64,000 nt of DNA from Reticulitermes speratus (Eukaryota; Arthropoda; Insecta; Blattodea; Rhinotermitidae). Of this stretch, positions 25,201 to 36,807 are shown piece by piece. The position numbers and the translations under genes were made by a program. Position 1 is the first letter of the stretch, and every line of letters starts with the position of its first letter. The DNA is taken from assembly GCA_021186555.1 (NCBI GenBank), contig JAJKFL010000005.1, positions 27,468,635 to 27,532,634 on the forward strand, written 5' to 3'. The notes beneath the pieces were generated by a model. That model saw nothing but the letters and a program-made list of their open reading frames with translations, did not search any database and had not been told where the DNA came from.

Positions 25201-27779
25201 TGAGGTCGCTGATTTGGCCTCTCTTCGCTTGATCGACGTGGTTCCAGCCAGCCACTGCGGTGGCGTGAAAGACAGGTGAGGGCGCTGCTGTGGTCTCTGT
25301 TCGCTTTGTCGGTTTGGGCTTAGCCAGCCACTGTGATGACGGGCACTACAGTTGAGGGCGCTGCTCTGTCCTCTCGGTCGGCGTAGGCTCAGCCAGCCAC
25401 TGGGATGGCGGGGACGACAGCTGATGGCGCTGCTCTGATCTGTGTTCGATTGGTAGGCGTGGCTCAGCCAGCCACTGTGGTGGCGGGCACGACAGGGGAG
25501 CTGCTCTGGCCGCTGTTCGCTTTGTCGGTGTGGGCTGAACCAGCCACTGTGATCGCGGGCCCGTCAAGTGAGTGCGCCGTCTGGCCTCAGCTCCATCTGT
25601 CGGAGTGGGCTCTGCCAGCCTCTGTGTTGTTGGGTACGACAGGTGAGGGCGCTGCTTTGGCCTCTGTTCGCACGGTCGGCGTGGGCTCAGGCAGACACTG
25701 TGGTGCCGGGTACGACAGGTGCGGGCGCTGCTGTGGCCTCTGTTCGATCGTTCGGCGTGGGCTCAGCCAGCCACTGTAGTGGCGGGAACGAAAGCTGAGG
25801 GCGCTGCTCTGACCTCTGTTCGCTTGGTTGGCATGGGCCCAGCCAGCCACTGTGGTGGCGGGCACGACAGTTGAGGGCACAACTCTAGCGACTGTTAGCT
25901 TGGTTGGCGTGGGCCCAGCCAGCCACCATGGTGGCTTGCACGACATGTAAGTGCGCTGGTCTGGCCTCTGTTCGCTTGATCTGCGTGGTCCCAGCCAGCC
26001 ACTGTGGTGGCGGGAAAGACAGGTGAGGGCGCTGCTGTGGTCTCTGTTCGCTCAGTTGGCTTGGGCTGAGCAAGCGACTGTGGTGGCGGGCACGACAGTT
26101 GAGGGCGCTGCTCTGGCTTCTGTTCCCTCGGTCGGTGTGGGCTCAGCCAGCCATTCGGTTGGGGGCACGACATTTGAATGCGCTGCTCTGGCCTCTGTTC
26201 TCTCGTTCGGCGTAGGCTCAGCCAGCAACTGGGGTGGCGGTGACGACAGCTGATGGCGCTGCTCTGGCCTGTGTTCGCTTGGTAGGCGTGGCTCAGCCAG
26301 CCACTGAGGTGGCGGGGACTATAATTGAGGGCGCTGCTCTGGCCTCCGTTAGCTCGGTCGGAGTGGGCTAAGCCAGCCACTGTGGTGACGGACACGACGG
26401 TTGAGGGCTTTGTTCTAGCCTCTGTTCTCTCGGTCGGCGTAGGCTCAGCCAGCCACTGTGGTGACGGGCACGACAGGTGATGGCGCTGCTCTGGTCTCTG
26501 TTCGCTCGGTCGCCGTGGGCTCAGCCAGCCACTGTGATGGCGGGCACGACAGATGAGTGCGTTGCTCTGGCCTCGGTTAGCTCGGTCGGCGTTGGCTGAT
26601 CCAGCCACTGTCGTGACGGGCACGACAGTTCAGGGCTTTGCTCTGGCCTCTGTTCTCTCGGTCGGCGTAGGCTCAGCCAGCCACTGTGGTGGCGGGCACG
26701 ACAGGGGCGCTGCTCTGGCCGCTGTTCGCTTTGTCGGTGTGGGCTGAAACAGCCACTGTGATCGCGGGCCCGTCAAGTGAGTGCGCCGCTCTGGCCTCAG
26801 CTCCATCGGTCGGAGTGGGCTCTGCCAGCCTCTGTGTTGTTGGGCACGACAGGTGAGGGCGCTGCTTTGGCCTCTGTTCGCACGGTCGGCGTGGGCTCAG
26901 GCAGACACTGTGGTGCCGGGTACGACAGGTGCGGGCGCTGCTGTGGCCTCTGTTCAATCGTTCGGCGTGGGCTCAGCCAGCCACTGTAGTGGCGGGCACG
27001 AAAGCTGAGGCCGCTGCTCTGGCCTCTGTTCGCTTGGTTGGCGTGGGCCCAGCCAGCCACTGTGGTGGCGGGCACGACAGGTGAGGGCGCAACTCTAGCC
27101 ACTTCACTTGGTTGGCGTGGGCTCAGCCAGCCACCATAGTGGCTTGAACGACATGTGTGGGCGCTGATTTGGCCTCTCTTCGTTTGATCGACGTGGTCCC
27201 AGCCAGCCACTGCGGTGGCGGGAAAGACAGGTGAGGGCGCTACTGTTGTCTCTGTTCGCTTGGTCGGTTTGGGCTGAGCCAGCCACTGACATGACGGGCA
27301 CTACAGTTGAGGGCGCTGCTCTGGCCTCTGTCCTCTCGGTCGGGGTAGGCTCAGCCAGCCACTGTGGTGGCGGGGACGACAGGGGAGCTGCTCTGGACTC
27401 TGTTAGAATTGTCGGTGTGGACTCAGCCAGCCACTGTGGTGGCTGACGCGACAGGTGAGGGCGCTCCTCTGGCCTCCGTTAGCTCGGTTGACGTGGGCTG
27501 AGCCAGCCACTGTGGTCGCGGGCCCGTCAAGTAAGTTCGCCACTCTGGCCTCAGCTCCATCGGTCGGAGTGGGCTCTGCCAGCCTCTGTGTTTGTTGGGG
27601 CACGGACAGTTGAGAGCGCTGCTCTGGCCTCTGTTCACTCGGTCGGCGTACGCTCAGCCAGCCACTGGGGTGGCGAGCACGAAATGTGAGGGCGCAGGTC
27701 TGGCCTCTGTTCGCTTGATCGGCATGGTCCCAGACAGCCACTGTGGTGGCTGGAAAGACAGGTGAGGGCGCTGCTGTGG
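24190..27779 (-). repeat. 76-bp satellite, type B array (inverted)
   Basis: About 47 inverted B units between the second and third retro-inserts, containing the right part of Y2, the 25,190-25,790 block, Z2 and the left part of Y3. Confidence 0.92.
25804..26668. repeat. Higher-order satellite duplication Z, copy 2
   Basis: Copy of 19,120-19,985 at offset 6684. It lies between Y copy 2 and Y copy 3, so the local order is Y-Z-X-Y-Z-Y. Confidence 0.85.
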
Positions 27780-29395
27780 TCTCCGATAAGAACCAATAAT
27801 TTGCTGTCACAGCTAGAGCCTGTTCTGGGCATAACGTTTATATTGATATGACAGTGTCACTTGACATTCCTGTGGGCTGTCATTTATCAAAGCATCATAA
27901 TTAACACATCTCTGCCAACTCGATTTTCAGAACTGACAAATTAAGCCACTATTTCAAATATCTATTTATTTTCACTTCCACAACTACACATATAATACAC
28001 GTTTTCTGACTACCAACATCATCGCAGACTATTATGTCTGTAACAACTAACTAACTAACTAACTCCATAGAGCAGAGTCCTTCTTGAGAAGCTAACAGGT
28101 CGTCAGCTAGTCAAGAAATTCCCCGCGTTTTATGGAACCCGAAAGTTCATTACCGCACTCACAACAGCCCGCCACCTGTCCCTATCCTGAGCCATATCAA
28201 TCCAGTCCATGTCTCCCCATCCCAGTATTGAAGATGCATTTTAATATTATTCCCCATCTACGCCTGGGTCTTCCAAGTGTCTTCCTTCAGGTCTCCCCAC
28301 CAAAATCCTGTATGCACCTGTCCCCTCAAACATACGTGCTACATGCCCCGCCCACCTCATTCTTCTTGATTTGATCACCCGAATAATATTTGGTGATTAT
28401 AATATTGGGCTCAGCCAGCCACTCGGTTGCGGGCACGACAGTTGAGAGCGCTGCTCTGGCCTCTGTTCACTCGGTCGGCGTACGCTCAGCCAGCCACTGG
28501 GGTGGCGGGGACGACAGCTGATGCGCGGCTCTGGCCTCTGTCTCTCGGTCGGCGTAGGCTCAGCCAGCCACTGGGTGGCTGGGACGACATGTGATAGCGC
28601 TGCTATGATCTGTGTTCGCTTGTAGGCGTGGGCTCAACCAGCCACTGTGCGGCGGCCGACAGGGCGCTGCTCTGGCCGCTGTTCCTTGTTGGGTGGGCTC
28701 AGCCAGCCACTGTGGTTGCGGACACGACAAGTGAGTGCGCTGCTTTGGCCTCTTTTCGCTCGGTCCGCGTCTGCTCAGGCAGACACTGTGGTGGTGGGCA
28801 CGACACGTGCGGGCGCTGCTCTGGCCTCTGTTCTCTCTTTCGGCGTAGGCTCAGCCCGCCACTGCGTAGGCGGGGAACATAGCTGATGGCGCTGCTCTGG
28901 CGTGTGTTCGATTGGTAGGCGTGGCTCAGCCAGCCACTGTGGTGGCTGGCACGACAGGGGCGCTGCTCTGGCCGCTGTTCGCTTTGTCGGTGTGGGCTGA
29001 GCCAGCCACAGTAATCGCGGGCCCGACAAGTGAGTACGCCGCTCTGGCCTCAGCTCCATCGGTCGGAGTGGGCTCTGCAGCCTGTGTTGTTGGCCACGAC
29101 AGGTGAGGGCGCTGCTTTGGCCTCTGTTCGCTCGGTCGGCGTTGGCTCAGGCAGACACTGTGGTGCCGGCACGACAGGTGCGGGCGCTGCTCTGGCCTCA
29201 GTTCGATCGTTCGGTGTGGGCTCAGCCAGCCACTGTGGTGGCGGGAACGAAAGCTGAGGGCGCTGCTCTGACCTCTGTTCGCTTGGTTGGCATGGGCCCA
29301 GCCAGCCACTGTGGTGGCGGGCACGACAGTTGAGGGCACAACTCTAGCGACTGTTAGCTTGGTTGGCGTGGGCCCAGCCAGCCACCATGGTGGCT
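26890..29395. repeat. Higher-order satellite duplication Y, copy 3
   Basis: Third copy of Y. It lacks about 230 bp of satellite before the insert that copies 1 and 2 have, and shows many single-base deletions, mainly in runs of G or C between about 28,240-28,700 and 29,390-29,530. That pattern looks like unpolished long-read consensus. Confidence 0.85.
27780..28408 (-). mobile_element. Retroelement-bearing insert, copy 3
   Basis: Third copy of the insert. It has small deletions (for example CCGCCATC reads CCCCATC near 28,250, and a GTGGTC reads GTGTC near 28,280) that break the reverse-transcriptase tail further. TAAC repeat number also differs. Confidence 0.8.
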
Positions 29396-32300
29396 TCACG
29401 ACATGTGAGGGGCTGGTCTGGCCTCTGTTCGCTTGATCGGCTGGTCCCAGCCAGCCACTGTGGTGCGGAAAGACAGGTGAGGGCGATGCTGTGGTCTCTG
29501 TTCGCTCCGTTCGGGTTGGGCTGAGCAGCACTCGGTTGCGGGCACGACAGTTGAGGGCGCTGCTCTGGCTTCTGTTCCATCGGTCGGTGTGGGCTCAGCC
29601 AGCCATTCGGTTGGGGGCACGACATTTGAATGCGCTGCTCTGGCCTCTGTTCTCTCGTTCGGCGTAGGCTCAGCCAGCAACTGGGGTGGCGGTGAGACAG
29701 CTGATGGCGCTGCTCTGGCCTGTGTTCGCTTGGTAGGCTTGGCTCAGCCAGCCACTGTGGTGGTGGACACGTCAGGTGAAGGCACTGCACTGTCCTCTGT
29801 TCGCCCGGTTGGCGTGGGCTCAGCCAGCCAGTATAGTGACTGCAACGACAGGTGAGGCCGGTTTTCTGGCCTCTGTTCGCTTGGTCAGCGTGGATTCATC
29901 CATCGACTGTGGTGGCGGGCAAGAGAGTGTAGGGTGCTGCTCTGGCCTCTGTTCGCTTGGTCGGCGTGGGCCCAGCTAGCCACTGTGGTGGCGGGCACGA
30001 CAGGTGAGGGCGCTACTCTGGCCTCTGTTCGCTTGATTGGCGTGGTCCCAGCCAGCCACTGTGGTGGCGGTCACGAAATGTGAGGGCGCTGCTCTGGCCT
30101 CGGATCGTTTGGTCGGCGTGGCTTCAGCCAGCCACTGTGGTGGCGGGCACGTTACTGAGGGCACTGCTCTGGCCTCTGTTAGCTTGGTCGGCGAGAGCAC
30201 AGCCAGCCACTGGGGTGGCGAGTACGACAATGAGGTCGCTGCTCTGGCCTCTGTTCGCATGGTCGGCGTGGCTTCATGCAGCCACGGTGTAGGCGGGCAC
30301 GACTGGTGAGGGCGCTGGTCTGGCCTCTGTTCTCTCGGTCGGCGTAGGCTCAGCCAGCCACTGGGGGGCAAGGACGACAGGTGATGGCGCTGCTCTGGCC
30401 TGTGCTCTCGGTCGGCATGGGCTCAGAGAGCCATTATCGTGGCGGGTACGACAGGTGAGGGCGCTGCTCTGGCCTCTGTTCGCTTGGTTGGCGTGGGCCC
30501 AGCCATCCACTGGTGGCGGGCACGACAGGTGAGGGCGCTACTCAGGCCACTGTTCGATTTGTGGGCGTGGGACAAGCCAGCCACCATGGTGGCTTGCACG
30601 ACAGGTGAGGGCGCTGCTCTGGCCTCTATTCGCTTGATCGGCGATGTCCCTGGCAGCCACTGTGGTGGCGTGAAAGACAGATGAGAGCGCTGCCGTGCCT
30701 CTGTTAGTTTGGTCGGCGTGGCTTCAGCCAGCCACTCTGGTAGTGGGCACGTCAGTTGAGGGCGCTGCTTGATAGGCGTGTGCCCAGCTAGCCACTGTGG
30801 TGGCGGACACGACAGGTAAGGGTGCTGCTCTCTCCTCTGTTCGCTTTGTCGGCGTGTGCTCAGCTAGCCACTGTGGAGGCGGACACGACAGCTGAGAGCG
30901 CTGCTCTGGCATCTGTTCGCTTCGTCTGCGTGGCTCAGCCAGCCACTGGTGTGGCGGGCAAGACATATAAGGGCGCTGCTCTGGTCTCTGTTCGTTTGGT
31001 CGGCATGGGCTCAGCCAGCCACTGGGGTGGTGGGGAAGACAGCTGAGGGCGCTTCTCTTGCCTCTGTTCACTCGGTCGGCGTGTGCTCAGCCAGCCTGTG
31101 TGTTGGGGTTCACGAGAGGTGGGGACGCTGTTCTCTCCTCTGTTCGCTAGGTCGGCGTGGGCCCAGCCAGCCACTGTGTAAGCGGGCACGACAGGTGATG
31201 GCGCTTCTCTGGCATCTGTTCGCTGGGTCGGCATGGGCTCAGCCAGCCACTGTTGTGACCGGCACGACAGGTGAAGGCGCTGCTTTGGCCTCTGTTCGCT
31301 CGGTCGTCGTGGGCTCAGCTTGCCACAGTGGTTGCGGACACGTCATGTGAGGGCGCAGTTCTGGCCTCTTTTCGCTTTGTCGTCGTGGGCTCAGCCAGCA
31401 ATTGTGGTGGCGGGCACGACAGGTGAGTTCGCTGCCCTGGCCTCTGTTCGATTTGTAGGCGTGGTCTCAGACAGCCACTGTATTGCCGAGCGCGAAATGT
31501 GAGGGCGCTGCTCTGGCCCCGGCGTGGGCTCAGCTACCCACTGTGGTGGCTGGCACGACAGATGAGGGCGATTCTATTACCTCTAATCGCTTGTTCTGCG
31601 TGGTCTCAGCCAGCCATTGGGGTGGCGGGCAAGACATACAAGGGCGCTCATCTGGTCTCTGTTCGTTTGGTCGGCATGGGCTCAGCCAGCCACTGGGTTG
31701 GTAGGGACGACAGCTGAGGGCGCTGCTCTGGCCTCTGTTCGCTTGGTGTGAGTGGCTCATTCATCCACTGTGATGGCGCACACGACAGGTGGGAGCGCTG
31801 CTCTGGCCTCTATTCGCTTTGTAGGCGTGGTCCCAATCAGCCACTGTGGTGGCGGGCACGAAGGTTGTAGGCGCTGCTCTGGCCTCTGTTCGCTTGGTCG
31901 GCGTGGGCCCAGTCAGCCACGGTGGTGGCGGGCACGATAAGTGAGGGCGCTGCTCTGGCCTCTGTACCCTCGGGGGGAGGGGGCTCAGTCAGCTACTGTG
32001 GTGGCGAGCACGATAGTTGAGTGCGCTGCACTGGCCTCTGTTCTCTCGGTCAGCGTGGGTTCAGCCAGCCACTATGGTGGCGGGCACGACAGTTGAGGGC
32101 ACTGCTCTGGACTCTGTTCGATCGTTCGTCGTGTGCTGAGCCAGCCTCTGTGATGACGTAAATGACACGAGACGGCCGGCTGTAGCCTCTGCCGTTTGGT
32201 CGGCGCGGGCTCAGTCAGCCACTGTGGTGACGGGCACGTCAGGTAATGGCGCTGCTCTGACCTCTGTTCGCTCGGTAGGCGTGGGTTCAGCCAGCCACTG

Positions 32301-32861
32301 TGGTGGCGGCACGACAGGAGAGGTCGCTGCTCTGGCCTCTGTTCGCTCGGAATTCGTGGGCTCAACCAGCCATTTTATTGGCGTGCACAACAGATGAGGT
32401 GGCTGCTCTGACCTCTGTTCGCTTGGTCGGCGTGGGCTCAGCCAGCCACTGTGTTTGCGGACACGACAATTGAAGGCGCTGCTCTGGGTTCTGTCTCTCG
32501 GTCGGCTGGGGCTCTGCCAGCCACTGTGGTGGCGGGCAAGACAGGTGAGGGAGCTTGTCTGGCCTCTTTTCGCTTGGTCGGCGTGGGCTCATTCAGCGAC
32601 AGTGGTGGTGAGCATGACAAGTAAGGGCCCTGCTCTGGCCTCTAATCCCTCGGTCGGCGTGGACTCAGCCAGCCACTGTGGTGGCGGGAACAACATGTGA
32701 GGGTGCTGTTCTGGTATAACTTCGCTCGGTCGGCTTGGGCTCAGCCAGCCTCTGTGGTGGAGGGCACGACAGGAGAGGGCGCTGCTCTGGCCTTTTTTCG
32801 CTCGTTCGGCGTGGGCTCAGCCAGCCACAGTCGAGGCGGGCACGACAAGTGAGGGCGCTGA
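28409..32861 (-). repeat. 76-bp satellite, type B array (inverted)
   Basis: About 58 inverted B units. Beyond Y3 (after about 29,395) the units are more individual and I see no further block duplication. The array is interrupted at 32,862 by the CR1-type retrotransposon and resumes at 37,878. Confidence 0.92.
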
Positions 32862-32939
32862 TTTTTTATTATTATTATTTACTGCAATTGGGTTTTCACC
32901 CGGTGGCAGTAGTCCTTACACTAGTACACACAATACAAA

Positions 32940-33710
32940 TGGACATATAATGTACATAAAAGTAACAATACAAAACAAACTATACACAATTACAAAACAA
33001 AATACATACAGTAAATACAAGTACATACATTAGAACATCGTACACACATTAAAAAAACATCCACACTTTAAAAAAGCATCCACTCCTTACCAAAGCATCC
33101 ATACCTTACAAAAACATCCACACCTTACAAAAACACCCATACACATACAAAAAAAATACATACAGTAAATACAAGTACACACATTAGAACACCATACACA
33201 CATTACAAAAACATCCACACCTTACAAAAGCATCCACACCTTACAAATACATCCACACCTTACAAAAACACCCATACACATACAAAAAAATACATACAGT
33301 AAATGCAAGTACACACATTAGAACACCGTACACACATTTCAAAAACATCCACACCTTACAAAAGCATCCACTCCTTACAAAAATACCCATACACATACAA
33401 AACAAAATACATACAGTAAATACAAGTACACATATTAGAACACCATACCTTACAAATACATCCACACCTTACAAAAACACTCATACACATACAAAAAGAA
33501 TACATACAGTAAATACAAGTACACATATTAGAACACCATACACACATTACAAAATATCCACACCTTACCAAGCATCCACACCTTACAAAAGCATTCACAC
33601 CTTACAAAAACATCCACACCTTACAAAAACATCCACACCTTACAAAAACACCTATACACAATACAAGAAAAAAAACATACACGCACATTACAAAAAACAC
33701 CCACACATTA
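32940..33710 (-). repeat. Minisatellite in the retrotransposon 3' UTR
   Basis: Tandem, irregular units of about 95-160 bp built from CATCCACACCTTACAAAA repeated one to four times, plus ATACATACAGTAAATACAAG and CACACATTAGAACACCATAC. About five higher-order copies are visible. The frames on the minus strand rich in Cys, Met and Val are translations of this repeat and not genes. A second simple repeat of CACTTCACTT type follows at about 33,788-33,862. Confidence 0.85.
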
Positions 33711-33891
33711 GTTAATTTCAGTGCGTTAGAATATCCTCAGTATAAAGTCAGACCAAAGTACATGATAATTATATCCCCCAAGAACTTAATTCACTTCACT
33801 TCACTTCGAAACCAAAGCACTTCACTTCACATCACTTCACACCCCTTCACTTCACATCCCTTATTTTTATTTAATCTCCACTTAAAAATCC

Positions 33892-36798
33892 TTAGCGTGT
33901 AATTACTTTCTTGACCCTTTTTCTAAAAGTGCTTAATTTACAGGGGAAAGTCGCTAGTACGCTTGGAGGTAATTGGTTCCAGCTTTTTATGGTCCTATTT
34001 ACAAAGGAATATTTACCTACATCTGTTCTTTGTTTCCTAGTCCTAATTTTCCGACTATGATCGTCCCCACCTAGGTAGCATGGTTTTAGCAGTCTATCCC
34101 CTATCGTTTTCCAAGCCCGTCCCCCGGTGTATGCTTTGAAAAGGGCGCATATTCGGGCTATCGCTCTACGCTGTTTCAATGTTTCCCAACTCGATTCATT
34201 TGTATTATTTGCAAATTTTGCCGCTCTCTTTTGCACGCGATTCAAAGCGCTTACCTGACCTTCTCTGTATGGGTCCCAACACACCGCTCCATACTCAAGT
34301 ATCGGTCTCACTAGTGCCGTATAAGCTAAACGTTTCGTATTATTATTTGCCCTTTTGAGTATACGCATTACGAAATGAAGAGCCTTCCATGATTTTCTTA
34401 GTGTATAATTTACATGATCTGCCCAGCTTAGGTCGCTGCGTATAATTATTCCTAAATACTTAAAGCTATTTGCCTCTGGAATTAGTTGATCCCCAATACA
34501 ATACCTCAGTGTACCTTTCACCCTAGCTCTATTGAAGCTTACTGCTTTACTTTTACCTGGATTTATCCTCATTTCATTTTCAACCGCCCATTCCCCTAAT
34601 CTATTTAAGTCTGTCTGCAAATTTTCAATGTCACTACTATCGATTATCCTCCTGTATATTATACAATCATCAGCGAAAAGCCGTATATTTGACTCAATGT
34701 TTTTCCAAATATCATTAACATAAGCGAGGAACAGCAACGGACCTAATACGCTCCCTTGCGGCACTCCCGACGTTACTCTGACTTCATCAGATAGTTGTCC
34801 GTCTACTCTAACTCTTTGCGAACGTCCTAAGAGAAGTTCCTTTATCCATACTACTACCCTCAAGTCCACTCCGGTTTCCGCAATTTTTGTAAGCAGCCTA
34901 TCATGTGGGACTAAATCAAAAGCCTTTGAAAAATCTATTATAATCGTGTCAGTCCTGACTCCCTCGTCCAGTGAATCAGCAATATCTTGACAAACTGTCA
35001 CTACTTGACTTTCGCATGAGTACCCTGGTCTAAATCCATGCTGACCCTCATATAACCACTCACTTATTTCCCAGACTTGCCTTAGATACCCTGCTATAAC
35101 GTGCTCTATTTGTTTGCAAACTACTGAGGTTAAACTGACCGGTCTATAGTTTCCCACTACCGATCGATCTCCCCCTTTATAAATAGGAACCACTATAGCT
35201 TTTTTCCAGTCCCCTGGGATAGAATTGTTGTTCATCGTTATATCTAGTAATCTCGCGAGGTATGGAATCATGGCTTCCCCACCTAACTTTAAAATTTCCC
35301 CAGGAATGCCATCTGGTCCGACGGATTTATTTCTCCCGATTGCTGATAGTCGTTTCCGTAAAATGTTGATACTAATGGTGAACGGTTTTCCTGAATCTGT
35401 TGATTGGATCTGCGGGGTATTTCGTTCGCAACTGAATACAGACGCATAATAATAGTTAAGGGAGTTGGCCTTTTCTAGTGGTTCGGTGATGAGATTTCCA
35501 TTAATGCCCTTGATCGCAGGAATATTTTCTGTATTACCTTTACGTCTTTTAACATACTTATAAAACTCTGCCCAGCATTTACCTTCGTTTTGTAAGACCG
35601 AACTTAAGAATGTCTCCTGAGCCTTCTTTTTTGCTATCAGTAACTCTTTGGATAAACGTTTCAGCTCTGCTTGGTAATGCCCTCCAAATTTTCGCTTATT
35701 GTAAACTCTCCTCACCTTTACCTTAAGTCGTTTTACTTCCTTCGTATAATATTCCGGATCCGGATTTTTACTCAGAATTTTATGTGGTACAAAACGTTCT
35801 ATACCCTCAAAGACTATTTCCTTATAGCTTTTCCATATCTCCTCCACGCTACTACCATTTCCAGCCCATAAGCTAAACTTTTCCCGAAGAAAGGTTTGCA
35901 AACCTAATACATCTGTTTTGTGGTACACCGGGACTATCCTTTCAATTTTTGTCTCCCGACAATTTTCATCCCATTCTACTTCCAATAAAACCACGCTATG
36001 ATCGCTGATTCCGTGTACAATGTTACAAGAGTTAAGCGTATTATCAGGTCTGAGGAGGTAGATGTCCAACAGCGCGTCACCTCTCGTCGCGCCACTTACT
36101 ACCTGAGTATAACCATTTTCCCATACTAATTTGTTTACGAACGCCTGAATACCGCTTGTTTTCCCTGCATCCCCATTCCAATTCGCTTGAGGTAAGTTCA
36201 AATCTCCTCCTATAATGCATCTCTTCGTTGAGTTTCGCGTAAGTAAGGTACGGGCTGCTAGTCTTTCAATCGCCAACATATCCTCGTTAGGAGCTCTGTA
36301 TATACCTATAATTTCCCACGAATATTTTGGATCCATTCCTTTCACTTGCACCGCGATCATCTCAAAATCCTCATCCACCCACAGCTCCGTACAGGCAATG
36401 TAATTTTTAACACATATAAAAACCCCACCACCACGGGCAGCCCTATCTCTTCTGAAAATTGTAAAATCTGCCCTAAAAACTTCAGCATTGCTAATGTCTT
36501 CTTTAAGCCATGACTCCGTACCTATAACAACATCAGGGTTGTACGTGTCAACTAAATTCCCGAATTCTAAGGCTTTATTATAGATACTCCTACAGTTAAC
36601 CTGTAGCATCACTAGCGACTTACCTTCAACCCTATATGCAGATGCCGTACTTATAGATTCAACCCCTGACCTAGCTTCAGTTTCCCTACTCACCCATTTT
36701 TTCGTCTCTGTCCCCCTTTCTTCATGTAAAGTCTTCTGTTTTTCAATTGATGGTTGCCGCGTTTCCCTGGTTGTCCTCGTTCTGCAAGTTCCATCCAC
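33892..36798 (-). CDS. Retrotransposon ORF2: APE endonuclease plus reverse transcriptase
   Basis: A 968-codon open frame. Residues about 62-275 are an AP-type endonuclease with the expected blocks: LQVNCRS (Asn68), GTESWL (Glu95), GGDLNLPQ (Asp199, Asn201) and ISDHS (Asp266, His267). Residues about 480-760 are the reverse transcriptase: NYRPVSLTS, QHGFRPGYS, IIIDFSKAFD (Asp622), GVPQGSVLGPLLF and LFADD (Asp710, Asp711). The C-terminal region (WDPYREGQVSALNRVQKRAA to STFRKRVKKVI) is typical of CR1-like elements. No stop or frameshift is seen. The product would nick target DNA and prime cDNA synthesis from it. The start is unsettled: the frame opens right after the ORF1 stop, the first codon listed is GTG, and the first in-frame ATG is residue 64, at the edge of the endonuclease domain. 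Confidence 0.92.
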   Translation of the reverse strand: MDGTCRTRTTRETRQPSIEKQKTLHEERGTETKKWVSRETEARSGVESISTASAYRVEGKSLVMLQVNCRSIYNKALEFGNLVDTYNPDVVIGTESWLKEDISNAEVFRADFTIFRRDRAARGGGVFICVKNYIACTELWVDEDFEMIAVQVKGMDPKYSWEIIGIYRAPNEDMLAIERLAARTLLTRNSTKRCIIGGDLNLPQANWNGDAGKTSGIQAFVNKLVWENGYTQVVSGATRGDALLDIYLLRPDNTLNSCNIVHGISDHSVVLLEVEWDENCRETKIERIVPVYHKTDVLGLQTFLREKFSLWAGNGSSVEEIWKSYKEIVFEGIERFVPHKILSKNPDPEYYTKEVKRLKVKVRRVYNKRKFGGHYQAELKRLSKELLIAKKKAQETFLSSVLQNEGKCWAEFYKYVKRRKGNTENIPAIKGINGNLITEPLEKANSLNYYYASVFSCERNTPQIQSTDSGKPFTISINILRKRLSAIGRNKSVGPDGIPGEILKLGGEAMIPYLARLLDITMNNNSIPGDWKKAIVVPIYKGGDRSVVGNYRPVSLTSVVCKQIEHVIAGYLRQVWEISEWLYEGQHGFRPGYSCESQVVTVCQDIADSLDEGVRTDTIIIDFSKAFDLVPHDRLLTKIAETGVDLRVVVWIKELLLGRSQRVRVDGQLSDEVRVTSGVPQGSVLGPLLFLAYVNDIWKNIESNIRLFADDCIIYRRIIDSSDIENLQTDLNRLGEWAVENEMRINPGKSKAVSFNRARVKGTLRYCIGDQLIPEANSFKYLGIIIRSDLSWADHVNYTLRKSWKALHFVMRILKRANNNTKRLAYTALVRPILEYGAVCWDPYREGQVSALNRVQKRAAKFANNTNESSWETLKQRRAIARICALFKAYTGGRAWKTIGDRLLKPCYLGGDDHSRKIRTRKQRTDVGKYSFVNRTIKSWNQLPPSVLATFPCKLSTFRKRVKKVITR

Positions 36799-36807
36799 CG
36801 AAGTATG

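Noticed and set aside
33241..33598. Cys/Met-rich frames on the minus strand
   Set aside because: Translations of the retrotransposon 3' UTR minisatellite.
34532..35871. Plus-strand frames opposite ORF2
   Set aside because: Shadows of the reverse transcriptase gene on the other strand.
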